From the NCBI GenBank assembly GCA_902798915.1, contig CADBYM010000007.1:45201-109200 (forward strand): a stretch of DNA of 64,000 bases, read 5' to 3'. The notes beneath the pieces were generated by a model. That model did no database searches. It was not told where the DNA came from and was given only the letters and a program-made list of their open reading frames with translations. The position numbers and the translations under genes were made by a program. This DNA is from an uncultured Coriobacteriaceae bacterium. Its GTDB lineage: Bacteria > Actinomycetota > Coriobacteriia > Coriobacteriales > Atopobiaceae. Below, piece by piece: positions 36,126 to 44,453 of the stretch. Each line of letters opens with the position of its first letter. Within the stretch, counting starts at the first letter, position 1.

Positions 36126-36626
36126 GTGGCTACGGGCGCCGTGCGTCGCACATGCGCATGCCCTTTGCCTGATGCCGAGCGCGGGCAGTCCACGGTTGAG
36201 GCGGCGGTCGTGCTTCCCGTGCTCATGCTGCTGTTCGCTCTGCTCATGCAGCCGGTATGCGTTCTGTACACGCGCATGCTGATGCGTCACGTCGCATCCC
36301 AGACCGCACGTGTCCTGGCGACCTCGGCAGACGTCGAGACGAGCCGCTCCTTTGCGCTGCGTCGTCTTCGGGCCGTGCCGGAGGCGAGCCTCTTTCACGT
36401 GGGCGGCTCCTCCGACTGGCAGGTTCGCCTCAACCGCTCACCTGACGCGAGGTTCTGCGACGTGACGATTGCGGGGCACGTGCGGCCGCTCCCGCTCTTT
36501 GGGGTCTTCGCCGGAGCTTTGGGGAGAAGGGATGCGGCGGGGCTGCTCATAGAGGTAGACGTGCACGAGCGCGTGCGCCCGGATTGGCTGGGAGGTGAGT
36601 ATGAGACCTGGATGGAGGCCTGGTGA
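36126..36626 (+). CDS. tadE: TadE-like pseudopilin
   Basis: About 166 aa from GTG 36126; the start is uncertain because no good Shine-Dalgarno is visible. DAERG is followed by QSTVEAAVVLPVLMLLFALL, the TadE/TadF N-terminal helix with the peptidase site after Gly. The C-terminal ~110 residues form a soluble domain with Cys (RFCDVTIAGHVRP). It is coupled to the next gene by a 26-bp overlap. Confidence 0.75.
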   Translation: MATGAVRRTCACPLPDAERGQSTVEAAVVLPVLMLLFALLMQPVCVLYTRMLMRHVASQTARVLATSADVETSRSFALRRLRAVPEASLFHVGGSSDWQVRLNRSPDARFCDVTIAGHVRPLPLFGVFAGALGRRDAAGLLIEVDVHERVRPDWLGGEYETWMEAW

Positions 36627-38628
36627 TGCGGGCGTTGGCCTGTTCGTCGACGACGAGGGGGGCTACACCTCGGTTGCGACGGCGGTGGCCTTGCTCGTGA
36701 GCATATCGCTCGTATTCACCGTCGCGTCAGTGGAGTGGACCGTCTCGAGGTCTGCCGACGTGCAGCCGGTGGCCGACGCCTGCGCCATGGCGGGGCAGAA
36801 CACGGTGGCGGCCTACTCCACCGTGGCACAGGTGCTTGACGCGTGCGTGCTGAGCATGGGACTCACGGGCATTGCCGTGATGGGGGTCGGCCTCGTGACC
36901 GCGGCCATCCCCGGCGCCCAGGCAGTCTCTGCCCAGGCGGTCTCGATCGGCTCGGACATCCTTGGCGCACGCCAGAGGTTCGCGCGCAACGCGGCTGACG
37001 GATTGAGGCGCGTCGAGAAGGCGCTTCCGTTCGCCATCGTAGCCAACTCCGCATCGTGTGTCGCGGCAAACTCAGGGTTCGGCACGTCGCTTGTGGGGGT
37101 TGCCCTTCCGTTTCCGCTCGAGTCCCACTCGGACTTCTCGTCGCTTGACTCGCTCGTAAGCGGTGATGACGTCGCGGAGAACACGGAGCGTCTCCAAGAT
37201 GCCACGAGACGCGCAGAGGAGGCGAAGCAGCGTGCGGACGAGGCGCGCGAGCGGGCCTGGAGGGCAGACTGTGTGGATGAGCCGAGCTGTCTGTGCTCAC
37301 GCGCCGCCTCGCTCGCGGGACTGAACGAGTTCATGAACCCGCACTATCCTGCTGTGGAGCTCTGGAACTTCGGGGTGCCCATCGAACGGTCGCGCATCTA
37401 TTACGCGCAACGTTTGGCACAGGAGGTGCCGCAGGCCTCCGACATGGAGTCGGTCACGGATTCGGCGGCGCGTGCCGCCTACTACGAGTATGCGCTGCTG
37501 GAGGCGAACGGTGCGTGGTACTTCGAGCATCCGGACGGTTCCGTGAGCCTCCATGTGCCACATCTGGTACGCAACACCGCGGAACTGCGCGCAACATGGC
37601 TCTATGGGGATCCGCGCTGGCCGTGCACCGAGGAGGAGGGTGGTCGCACGCTTCACTCTGTGTGGTGGTGCACGGGAGCTCGCGGGCCGGATGCGGGGAC
37701 GGACAGCGTAGCAGCGATCGATGCCGGTGCGGTGAGACTCTGTGATGAGTGCCGCATGAACGCGGGAGACCTTGGGCGAGTCGCGTCGATTTCGACGGTG
37801 GCGACGAGCGGATACGAGCACTACTGGCAGATCATCGTGGAGGCCGCCGAGGACTACGAGCGTGCGCGCAACGAGCAGGCTGATGCCGAGCGGGAGATGC
37901 GCGAGGTTGCCGAGGAGGGGAGAAGCGCCTTCCAGCGAGCCTTGGAGCAGCTTCGCGTGCCTCGCCCGCGGATTCAGCCTCCGGGAGCCCGAGGATGCGT
38001 CTCGGTCGTATGGCGCTCCTCGGGGACGGCGGTTCCCTCGGAGCTGACGGAGGCGTTTCTCTCGGGAGGCGAGCTTCCCGCAGGGGCTGCCGTTTCGGCT
38101 GCAGCCCTCGCGCCGGATGACGCCACTGACGGCAACGACCTTCTCTCCCACTTCTTTGACGGGATTGGTGCGGGCGATGTGGGGTGGTCGCCGCTTGGTA
38201 ACGTGACGGGGCTTTGGGGGCGTCTGCTCGTCGCCTACGGGAGTAGGTACGAGGGGTTGAGCGACTCCGTGGGTAACTTCTTTGGCGGAATGGACGGTCT
38301 GTTTGGAGGGACGGTGGGATCATGGATGCGAGACCGCATCATGGAGTTGGTGAGGTCGCTGGGCCTACAGCCTGCGGACATGCGGATGCGCAAGCCGGCG
38401 CTGGTGCACACGAGCAAGGTCTTGCGGAGCGTGGGCTTGGAGCCGACGGGAAAGGTGAGAAGGCTCGTGCAGGCGCTGCCTTCCCGCGGGTCTCCGCTGG
38501 AGATCGCGCATGCCTTGGGGTGTTGGGTCTGGGACGAACGCGAGGGACACGAATTCACCTTGGTGGAGCTGCCCATTCCCGGCACGGGCGTGAGCATTCC
38601 CCTGACGATAGACCTTACGCGACTCTGA
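36601..38628 (+). CDS. Large TadG-like Tad-associated envelope protein
   Basis: A 675-aa protein starting at ATG 36601, after GGGAGGT. The N-terminus (DDEGGYTSVATAVALLVSIS) is a pseudopilin-like or TadG-like membrane helix with SVEWTVSRSADVQPVADACAMAGQ after it. That D(A/V)(A/C)A(L/M)AGA-like motif is characteristic of TadG/TadE-linked proteins. A coiled region (TRRAEEAKQRADEARERA, ~199-216) is rich in Ala/Glu/Arg, and many Cys residues are spread over the large soluble part. It probably sits outside the membrane as part of the pilus base. Confidence 0.7.
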   Translation: MRPGWRPGDAGVGLFVDDEGGYTSVATAVALLVSISLVFTVASVEWTVSRSADVQPVADACAMAGQNTVAAYSTVAQVLDACVLSMGLTGIAVMGVGLVTAAIPGAQAVSAQAVSIGSDILGARQRFARNAADGLRRVEKALPFAIVANSASCVAANSGFGTSLVGVALPFPLESHSDFSSLDSLVSGDDVAENTERLQDATRRAEEAKQRADEARERAWRADCVDEPSCLCSRAASLAGLNEFMNPHYPAVELWNFGVPIERSRIYYAQRLAQEVPQASDMESVTDSAARAAYYEYALLEANGAWYFEHPDGSVSLHVPHLVRNTAELRATWLYGDPRWPCTEEEGGRTLHSVWWCTGARGPDAGTDSVAAIDAGAVRLCDECRMNAGDLGRVASISTVATSGYEHYWQIIVEAAEDYERARNEQADAEREMREVAEEGRSAFQRALEQLRVPRPRIQPPGARGCVSVVWRSSGTAVPSELTEAFLSGGELPAGAAVSAAALAPDDATDGNDLLSHFFDGIGAGDVGWSPLGNVTGLWGRLLVAYGSRYEGLSDSVGNFFGGMDGLFGGTVGSWMRDRIMELVRSLGLQPADMRMRKPALVHTSKVLRSVGLEPTGKVRRLVQALPSRGSPLEIAHALGCWVWDEREGHEFTLVELPIPGTGVSIPLTIDLTRL

Positions 38629-39086
38629 CGTGCTGGTCCACGCGCGGACAGGCGACGGTCGAACTTGCCGCCCTCATGCCCGTCATTCTCGTGGTCGCGC
38701 TCGTCGTGTTCAATCTTTCTCGCTTCGTCACCCTGTGCGCGACGTTCGACCGCGTCTCGCTTGATGCCGTCATCTCGCAGGGGGTCGCCCCGGAGGGGGT
38801 GCAGTCGAGGCTGGCCGCTGCGGGAGAGGTACGGAGCTGCATAGAGTCGACGCTCGACTTGCGCCAGTCGTGCTCCGTTGAGGTCTGTGTGGAACCGGTG
38901 GGCGATGCCCAAGGCACGCGACGGCTGTTCGTCTCGCCGCTTCTAACGAGGTTCAGGTGCGCGTTGGTGTTCAGGCCATGGCCTTCGTCGTTCACGATCG
39001 CGGGGGTGAGGTACAGTGCGCCCATTTGCCTTCGACACGAGCGCTCCATGGTGGTGGACCGGTATCGTCCCGGGGTGGTGATCTAG
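38625..39086 (+). CDS. tadE: TadE-like pseudopilin with unresolved start
   Basis: About 153 aa. The frame gives STRGQATVELAALMPVILVV, a clear TadE helix with the Gly/Gln peptidase site and Glu at +5. However, no ATG, GTG or TTG is found between the far upstream frame and this motif. The only near candidate is CTG at 38625-38627, overlapping the stop of the previous gene (CTGA). It may be initiated at CTG by coupling, or a base may be missing. The C-terminus has paired Cys (CSVEVCVEPVG, CLRHERS). Confidence 0.65.
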   Translation: MTCWSTRGQATVELAALMPVILVVALVVFNLSRFVTLCATFDRVSLDAVISQGVAPEGVQSRLAAAGEVRSCIESTLDLRQSCSVEVCVEPVGDAQGTRRLFVSPLLTRFRCALVFRPWPSSFTIAGVRYSAPICLRHERSMVVDRYRPGVVI

Positions 39087-39431
39087 ATGACAAAGACGCT
39101 GGTGTGCTCCTCTTGCGACGGACGGCATGAGCTCCGCTTCAAAGTGCTCTCCACATGGAGGGAGCGTCTGGTGGGACTGTTGGGGACCGATGCCGGGGCG
39201 GCGCCGGTCGCGCTCGTTCCATGCTCGTCCGTCCACACGCTGTTCATGCGCTACATCATCGATGTCGCGTTCGTGCGGAAGGACGGGAGGGTGGTCGCTT
39301 CGCATCGCGGTGTACCTCCGACGAGGCTGCTGACTGCGGTCGGTGCATACGGCGTGCTGGAGCGGCCGATGCGTCGGGGGTGGTGGCCCTCCAAGGGAAC
39401 CGTTTTGCACATTGCGACAGAGGAGGCGTGA
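39087..39431 (+). CDS. DUF192 family protein
   Basis: A 114-aa protein with the DUF192 pattern: RLVGLLGTDAG, ALVPCSSVHTLFMRYIIDVAFV, and a C-terminal RGWWPSKGTVLHIA. DUF192 proteins are small beta-barrel-like proteins of unknown function, often next to Tad genes. It starts directly after the previous stop and belongs to the pilus operon. An N-terminal CSSC pair is present. Confidence 0.85.
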   Translation: MTKTLVCSSCDGRHELRFKVLSTWRERLVGLLGTDAGAAPVALVPCSSVHTLFMRYIIDVAFVRKDGRVVASHRGVPPTRLLTAVGAYGVLERPMRRGWWPSKGTVLHIATEEA

Positions 39432-39434
39432 CAT

Positions 39435-39983
39435 ATGGAGGAGGTTCAAACAAAGACGTGCCCGCAGTGCGGTGCGCTGCTCTTTGCGGATATGGATGTG
39501 TGCTACGACTGCCTGTATGAGTTCGCGACGGTAGAGGAGAGACGGTCGGACGGCGGGTGGGTGGCGGAGGCGGTGCCGTTGGAGGCGTATCCGGAACAGC
39601 TGGAGACGATCCTTGAGTCGGGAGACCCGGACGAAGTGGGGACGTCGTTCGACGCGGGCGCTTCGTCGGTGAGCGGATGGCTTCTGCGCATGTCCACCGA
39701 TTCTGTTGACGTGGCCATTCCCGTTCCGTATGGCGGTCTCATCATAGGGCGCGGGCGGACGTGTGACGTGGTGCTGCACGCCCGCTCCATCTCCCGGCAG
39801 CACGTTCACGTGGAGCCGGATGAGGACGGTGCGTTCGTGCGTGACCTCGGTGCGCGAAACCCACCCAAGCTCAACGGCGTACCGCTCCACGGGGAGGCAC
39901 ACATGGCTGCGGGCGACACGCTCTCGCTGTGTGGGGCCACCTTCGTGCTTGCGAGGAGCGATGGATGGCATACGGGTAGATAG
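39435..39983 (+). CDS. Zinc-ribbon FHA-domain protein
   Basis: A 182-aa protein. Residues ~8-31 form a zinc ribbon (CPQCG and CYDC). The C-terminal ~100 residues are an FHA phosphothreonine-binding domain: LIIGRGRTCDVVLHARSISR with the conserved GR, S, R and H, then VRDLGARNPPKLNGVPL. GAGGAGG precedes the ATG. FHA proteins read Ser/Thr-kinase marks, so this last gene could link pilus function to kinase signalling, perhaps from the kinase-like protein at 5968; that link is speculative. Confidence 0.85.
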   Translation: MEEVQTKTCPQCGALLFADMDVCYDCLYEFATVEERRSDGGWVAEAVPLEAYPEQLETILESGDPDEVGTSFDAGASSVSGWLLRMSTDSVDVAIPVPYGGLIIGRGRTCDVVLHARSISRQHVHVEPDEDGAFVRDLGARNPPKLNGVPLHGEAHMAAGDTLSLCGATFVLARSDGWHTGR

Positions 39984-40074
39984 TGCAGAAGAGTTGGTTG
40001 TGTTACAGTTCCCGCACGTGCGCGAGAATCGTCTACACTTGCACAGTACGGTAACAGAGGAAGAAGGAGCCCCC

Positions 40075-41058
40075 ATGGACTTTACCTCCAACAAGCGCCC
40101 CGAGGACATGGCGCGCATCAACACACCCGAGCTTGCCCAGGCCTTTATCGACGAGGCCGTCGAGGCGATTCGCGCTCAGGTGGGTGACGGCAAGGTGCTG
40201 CTCGCACTCTCGGGCGGCGTTGACTCCAGCGTGTGCGCCGCGCTGCTCATCAAGGCCATCGGCAAGCAGCTCGTGTGCGTGCACGTCAATCACGGTCTCA
40301 TGCGCAAGGGCGAGTCCGAGCAGGTCATCGACGTGTTCCAGAACCAGATGGACGCGAATCTCGTCTTCATTGACGCGACCGATCGCTTCCTGGACCTGCT
40401 CGCGGGCGTCGCGGACCCCGAGGCAAAGCGTCACATCATCGGCGAAGAGTTCATCAAGGTGTTCGCCGAGGAGGCGGCCAAGCTCGAGGGCATCAAGTTC
40501 CTTGGCCAGGGAACGATCTATCCCGACATCCTTGAGTCCGAGGCCGGCGTCAAGGCGCACCACAACGTGGGCGGACTGCCCGAGGACCTCGACTTCGAGC
40601 TCGTCGAGCCCGTCAAGCTGCTCTTCAAGGACGAGGTTCGCGTGGTGGGCGACGCGCTTGGCCTGCCGCACGGCATGGTGTATCGCCAGCCGTTCCCCGG
40701 CCCCGGCTTGGGCGTGCGTTGTACCGGTGCCATCACGCGCGACCGCCTCGAGGCGCTGCGCGAGGCTGACGCCATCGTGCGCGAGGAGATCGACGCTGCC
40801 GGTCTGGACATCTGGCAGTATTTCTGCGTGGTGCCCGACTATCGTGCCACGGGCGTGCGTGACGGTAAGCGTGCCTTCGAGTGGCCCTGCATCATCCGCT
40901 GCATCAACACCGTGGACGTCATGACCGCCGAGGTGCCCGAGCTCGACTGGTCCCTGCTCAAGAAGATGACCGACCGCATCCTCTCTGAGGTTCCCGGCAT
41001 CTGCCGCGTGTGCTACGAGCTCAGCCCGAAGCCCATCGCCACCGTCGAGTGGGAGTAA
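40075..41058 (+). CDS. guaA: GMP synthase, ATP-pyrophosphatase/dimerisation subunit (no amidotransferase domain)
   Basis: A 327-aa protein starting at ATG 40075, after AAGGAG. It has the PP-loop LLALSGGVDSS (42-52), the central GQGTIYPD, PFPGPGLGVR and the C-terminal IATVEWE, so synthetase and dimerisation domains are complete. It makes GMP from XMP and ATP. The N-terminal class-I glutamine amidotransferase domain (~190 aa) of usual bacterial GuaA is absent, as in the two-subunit archaeal enzyme. A separate amidotransferase subunit or ammonia must supply nitrogen. The 91-bp upstream spacer presumably holds its promoter; CGCACGTGCG there is a small palindrome. Confidence 0.92.
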   Translation: MDFTSNKRPEDMARINTPELAQAFIDEAVEAIRAQVGDGKVLLALSGGVDSSVCAALLIKAIGKQLVCVHVNHGLMRKGESEQVIDVFQNQMDANLVFIDATDRFLDLLAGVADPEAKRHIIGEEFIKVFAEEAAKLEGIKFLGQGTIYPDILESEAGVKAHHNVGGLPEDLDFELVEPVKLLFKDEVRVVGDALGLPHGMVYRQPFPGPGLGVRCTGAITRDRLEALREADAIVREEIDAAGLDIWQYFCVVPDYRATGVRDGKRAFEWPCIIRCINTVDVMTAEVPELDWSLLKKMTDRILSEVPGICRVCYELSPKPIATVEWE

Positions 41059-41119
41059 TTTTGACCTCGCAACGGTCTTTCACACTCTGACCCAAAACAC
41101 ATCGTTTCCGCAGGTAAAT

Positions 41120-41150
41120 AGTGGTGCGTCGACGTTTTCGGCGCACCACT
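41120..41150 (+). terminator. Hairpin after guaA
   Basis: AGTGGTGCG (41120-41128) pairs with CGCACCACT (41142-41150). The T-rich run lies in the loop and no U-tract follows, so it may be a weak or factor-assisted terminator. Confidence 0.55.
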
Positions 41151-41253
41151 TCGCTTCACTAGAAAACGCTCCTTTCGGGATTATTCGTACCGGAATTCGT
41201 ATCACCCCAGCGCCACCATTCAAGGTACTGGGCATCGAGAGGAGACCGAAACC

Positions 41254-41412
41254 ATGACGAACGAAGCAGGGTATCGCGAGCTGGAGCTTCTGAGCTCGAA
41301 AAGCTGCGCAGAGGGAAACAACGGTGCCCGATCGTTATGGTCGGGCACCTTTAGAAAGGGGGTTGAAGTGTTTCCCACACATTGTAGGATGGGGTCATCG
41401 AGCGCTCGATGA
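41254..41412 (+). CDS. Possible 52-aa leader peptide upstream of trmO
   Basis: A short frame (MTNEAGYRELELLSSKS to MGSSSAR) with GAGAGGAG before its ATG and its stop 32 bp before trmO. A 9-bp hairpin (GGTGCCCGA 41323-41331 with TCGGGCACC 41341-41349, then TTT) lies inside the frame. Translation could therefore influence the hairpin, as in a leader/attenuator. No homology was recognised; it may be chance. The rest of the ~385-bp region between guaA and trmO shows no other gene. Confidence 0.3.
   Translation: MTNEAGYRELELLSSKSCAEGNNGARSLWSGTFRKGVEVFPTHCRMGSSSAR
41323..41349 (+). terminator. Hairpin upstream of trmO
   Basis: A 9-bp stem with 9-nt loop followed by TTTAGAAAGG. It may be a weak terminator or attenuator for trmO. 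Confidence 0.4.
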
Positions 41413-41444
41413 GATGCAATCCACAACACGTTTGGAGGTTTTTC

Positions 41445-41912
41445 ATGAACAAGATGGAAGTGCATCCCATCGGAACAATTGCATGCGTGGAAGGTGAGTT
41501 CAGTATCGTCCTGAACCCGGAATATGCCCCCGCACTGAGGGGACTGGATGGGTACAGCCACGTGCAGGTCGTCTGGTGGTTCGACCGTGTGGAAGACGCC
41601 AGCAGCCTGGTCGAGAGGAAGCCGTATCTCAAGGGCCCGGACGAGCTGGGCGTGTTCGCGACGCGCTCGCCTATGCGCCCCAACCCCATAGCCGTGTCCA
41701 GCGTGGGCGTCGCATACGTGGACGAGGCGACGGCGACGGTCGGGCTACACTACATCGACGCGTACCCCGGTAGCCCAGTGCTGGATCTCAAGCCCTATAC
41801 CCCAAGCGTCGACCGCATTGAGAGCCCGTCGGTGCCCGCGTGGTGCGCCCACTGGCCCAGGTCGTACGAGGAGAGCGGGGGCTTCGACTGGGAGGCCGAG
41901 TTCAACTTCTAG
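41445..41912 (+). CDS. trmO: tRNA (adenine(37)-N6)-methyltransferase TrmO
   Basis: A 155-aa protein of the TrmO/TsaA-like (UPF0066) family. The signature FATRSPMRPNPIAVSSVGV and DLKPYTPSVDRI are clear, and LNPEYAPALRGLDGYSHVQV fits the N-terminus. The enzyme uses S-adenosylmethionine to N6-methylate t6A37 of certain tRNAs. GGAGG before the ATG at 41445 decides the start; a longer frame from 41409 lacks one. At 155 aa it is a single-domain form, shorter than E. coli TrmO (~235 aa). Confidence 0.85.
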   Translation: MNKMEVHPIGTIACVEGEFSIVLNPEYAPALRGLDGYSHVQVVWWFDRVEDASSLVERKPYLKGPDELGVFATRSPMRPNPIAVSSVGVAYVDEATATVGLHYIDAYPGSPVLDLKPYTPSVDRIESPSVPAWCAHWPRSYEESGGFDWEAEFNF

Positions 41913-42014
41913 ACGTGGCTTAATAGGCTTGGAGCGCTTCCTTTCGCGAGGCCCCTGCCACGCGCGTGCAAGGCCTCCGCCAAGACGTGGGATATAGGGT
42001 TCAAAACCTGGCGA

Positions 42015-42293
42015 CTATTCATCAAACAGATCGCTGTGCGTCCCCGTACGCACGAGCGTTAGCACCATGACCTCATCAGTGAGTTTGTAGACGAGCAGCC
42101 AGTCGGAGCGAATATGGCACTCCCAGTGCCCCACCCAGTTTCCTGAGAGCATGTGTGGCCTGCAGCGCTCGGGGAGGGGCTCGTCATTCACAAGCGCCTC
42201 GATAACGGCGCGGAGCTCCTCCCTGGGGAGCCCGCGCCTTATGGCCGCTTTGTAGTCCTTCTTGAATCTGGATGTCTGGCGTATCTCGCGCAT
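42015..42293 (-). CDS. yafQ: YafQ-type mRNA interferase toxin
   Basis: A 92-aa RelE/ParE-superfamily toxin. The YafQ active-site set is visible: His47, His60, Asp64-Trp65, His86 and Phe90, in the spacing of E. coli YafQ. YafQ cleaves mRNA on the ribosome. The start follows the antitoxin stop by 2 bp, the usual antitoxin-toxin order. The pair lies just outside the left 117-bp direct repeat. Confidence 0.9.
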   Translation of the reverse strand: MREIRQTSRFKKDYKAAIRRGLPREELRAVIEALVNDEPLPERCRPHMLSGNWVGHWECHIRSDWLLVYKLTDEVMVLTLVRTGTHSDLFDE

Positions 42294-42295
42294 GG

Positions 42296-42568
42296 TCAGG
42301 CATCCAGGTCGGCGAAGAGCTCGTCGACGGTCGCAAAGCCTTGGGCCTCGGGGTCGGTCGCTATGCGATCCGCCTCGTGCATGGCGGCAGCCGTCACAGC
42401 GTTGGGCACGTCGCGGGTGGGTCGAAACGGCAAGCCCTGCATGCGCACCGCTTGGCGCAGGAACATGTTCACTGCGGTCGAGAAGTTCATGCCGAGTTCA
42501 GTGAAGAGCTGATCCGCCTCCTGCTTCAGTTGTGCGTCGGTGCGTATGCTCGTGGTCACTGTAGCCAT
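42296..42568 (-). CDS. dinJ: DinJ/RelB-type antitoxin
   Basis: A 90-aa ribbon-helix-helix antitoxin (MATVTTSIRTDAQLKQEADQ, then GMNFSTAVNMFLRQAV). The N-terminal dimer binds operator DNA, and the C-terminal tail (GFATVDELFADLDA) wraps and neutralises YafQ. GGAGGC lies before the ATG. Confidence 0.9.
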   Translation of the reverse strand: MATVTTSIRTDAQLKQEADQLFTELGMNFSTAVNMFLRQAVRMQGLPFRPTRDVPNAVTAAAMHEADRIATDPEAQGFATVDELFADLDA

Positions 42569-42625
42569 TTTTGCCTCCTTTGTATTGCATTAACTATACA
42601 ATGTGATGCATTTTTGTCAAGGGTC
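42569..42625 (-). promoter_or_regulatory. dinJ-yafQ promoter with operator palindrome
   Basis: TTGTAT (42580-42585) and ATACAA (42596-42601) form an inverted repeat 10 bp apart, directly upstream of dinJ and overlapping an AT-rich promoter; TGCAT/ATGCA arms (42587-42611) nest around it. This is where a DinJ-type complex would repress its own operon. Confidence 0.6.
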
Positions 42626-42784
42626 TGACCGACTCTGGCTGTTCATTGCTCTGCTGTTCAAACCCATGCACGATTCGTACCAGATTCGTACCAGCAAGAC
42701 CGCCAAGACGAGAGGGGTTGCTATTTCAAGCTTCTGACCTGCGGGATCGCAGACGCGATTTGAAAGAAGGTTTTCATGCGTCTG

Positions 42785-42901
42785 TTGAGTGGGAATAAGG
42801 CTGCTACTTAATTGTTCGATTATCCAGGCGCTCCGGACGTGGTTCCGGGGTGCCATTTTGATGCCTCTTGGGGACTCGTGTGCCTGTAAGCCAAACGCGA
42901 G
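42785..42901 (+). repeat. 117-bp direct repeat, left copy
   Basis: Nearly identical to 63163-63279, same orientation and same length, with under ten visible differences. Its middle is a GC-rich hairpin (AGGCGCTCCGGA with a partner) that in the right copy is a strong terminator and in this copy is slightly degenerate (GGTGCCATTTTG). Confidence 0.9.
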
Positions 42902-43085
42902 ATGGAGTTGCCAGCGCTTGGGTAAGGCGGATTCGCAGGGCCTTTAACCAGCTCACTCTTGCTCTCAAATGCTCGCTGTTGCCAACAATCGAACAGTTTT
43001 GTGCGGGCAGGCTGGACGCGCGAGAACATGGCAACATTTGACGAACGTCGGCAAGGTTGGCGCGTGGTTGCATGAGGGAAAGCCG

Positions 43086-43130
43086 TTCGTGATGACGTCA
43101 AAACGACGTCACGAAGGGCGGGTGGACGTC
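43086..43130 (+). repeat. GACGTC-centred inverted repeats
   Basis: TTCGTGA followed by TGACGTC pairs imperfectly (3-nt bulge) with GACGTCACGAA (43105-43115); a further GACGTCACGG begins at 43125. Similar elements occur at 62991-63062 near the other repeat. Confidence 0.5.
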
Positions 43131-43212
43131 ACGGATCCGCCTCTGTGCTGGTGGCAGCGTGGATTGGCTATATTGCCGGACGAGGACATGGAGAGCATTT
43201 GTCATGCAGGCA

Positions 43213-43239
43213 GCCCGCCAACCTTCGATGTTGGCGGGC
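43213..43239 (-). terminator. Hairpin terminator downstream of the oxidoreductase pseudogene
   Basis: GCCCGCCAAC (43213-43222) pairs perfectly with GTTGGCGGGC (43230-43239), 7-nt loop, ~50 bp after the stop of the leftward gene. The U-tract is weak. Confidence 0.65.
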
Positions 43240-43288
43240 CGCCAGGAAGGCGATAAGGAGGGCGCCCGACGCGCCTCCGTCGTTCACC

Positions 43289-44278
43289 CTATTGCTCGTC
43301 CGCCGGGAAGCGTACGGCTGCGGAGAGGCGCGCGCGGGTGAGCGTGCGGGCGACGGCAAGCGTGGCATCGAGAGCCTTGTAGCAGCGCTCGGTGCTGCCG
43401 CTCTCCAGGTCCTTGAGGAAGAGGTTCCACTCGTACACCCAGTTGGTGGTGCAGTCGTCCACGAACTCCTCCTCGGTGCCGTCGTTGAGGTGCAATGTGA
43501 CCTTGGTCATGAGGTTGGCGGGGGTGTCGGTGTAGATGTAGCCGTCCTCGCCCTGCACGGAGGTCCAGCTGGGCGAGCCGCAGTCCTTGGCGCAGATGCC
43601 CACCGCCTGGAAGTCGTCGTAGTCGTAGGTGGCGACGCCACTCACGTCGATGTCCTTCTCGACGTTGGCATGGTACTCGACGCCGTTGGGCTCGCCGAAG
43701 AGGCCCACTAGGTAGTGCGTGTTGTAGAGGCCCAGGTCCATCATGGCACCACCCGCAGCCTTGGGACTGAACACCGGCAGCACCGTGCCCTGGCGGAACT
43801 GGTCGTAGCGGCGGCTGTACTGAGAGTAGTTGCACGAGACGACCTTCACGCGGCCGATGCGTGGCAGCCACTCGCGGATCTTGGCCAGGCCTGGCTGATG
43901 CGGTGTGGAGACGGCCTCCCACAAGTACACGCCGTTCTCGCGCGCCACCTCGGCGAGGTGCGCCGCCTCATGGTCGTTGCTTGCGAAGGGCTTCTCCACC
44001 ACGACGTTCTTGCCTGTCTCCATGGCCTTGAGCGAGAACGGGTAGTGCAGGTGGTTAGGCAGTGCGATGTAGACGGTGTCGATGTCAGCCTCGGCAAGCA
44101 TGAGGTCGTAGTCGGCGTAGGCGTTCTCCGCCGACGTGCCGCACTTCTAGCAGAGCTCGCGCGCTCGGTCAATGCTCTCCGGAGTGCCGCACACGGCGCC
44201 CACCTCGATGCCCAGCTCGACGATGCTCGGTGCCACCCAAAAAGCCATGAGCCCCGGTCCCGCAACCCCTACCTTCAT
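43289..44278 (-). pseudogene. Gfo/Idh/MocA-family oxidoreductase broken by an in-frame TAG
   Basis: From ATG 44278 (AAGGAG upstream) the frame reads MKVGVAGPGLMAFWVAPSI, a GxGxxA-type NAD(P)-binding start, to ...RARELC, then TAG at 44147-44149 (codon 44), and continues in the same frame with KCGTSAENAYADYDLMLAEA to the end. The rest has the family's EKPFASN motif and catalytic region (GAMMDLGLYNTHYLVGL). Only the one codon is wrong; the total would be ~329 aa. It would oxidise or epimerise a sugar derivative. A restart at the ATG of MLAEADID (44101) would lack half of the Rossmann fold. Confidence 0.8.
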
Positions 44279-44453
44279 GTCGTTCTCCTTTCGTCGGCGC
44301 GCCGTTCGCGCTATTTGTGCCTAAAAGAATCGTCGCGTAAAGGTGAGAATGATAGGAGCAGGATCAGGAATTGCGGTACACCGTTTCACTGTATTGAGGC
44401 CAACCGTATGGCGACCATAAACGCTGTGCCGCCGACTGTCGGGAGGCAATGCC
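44279..44453. promoter_or_regulatory. Divergent promoter region, oxidoreductase / RpiR regulator
   Basis: 175 bp between divergent genes. GGTACACCGTTTCAC near 44376 is reminiscent of the half-site found elsewhere in the locus but has different spacing, so it is not counted as an operator. Confidence 0.35.

Larger units (their letters stand above)
42626..43288 (+). other. Non-coding region at the left end of the 20-kb block
   Basis: About 660 bp without a credible gene. It holds the left 117-bp direct repeat (42785-42901), a cluster of GACGTC-centred inverted repeats (43086-43130) and a terminator hairpin (43213-43239), entered separately. Confidence 0.6.

Noticed and set aside
42785..42901. 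117-bp repeat as a tRNA or tmRNA gene
   Set aside because: No cloverleaf or CCA-like end could be drawn; the only strong structure is the terminator hairpin.
44147..44149. TAG as recoded pyrrolysine or other readthrough codon
   Set aside because: No pyrrolysine genes are visible, and the homologous position is not a conserved active-site residue; a mutation or base error is simpler.
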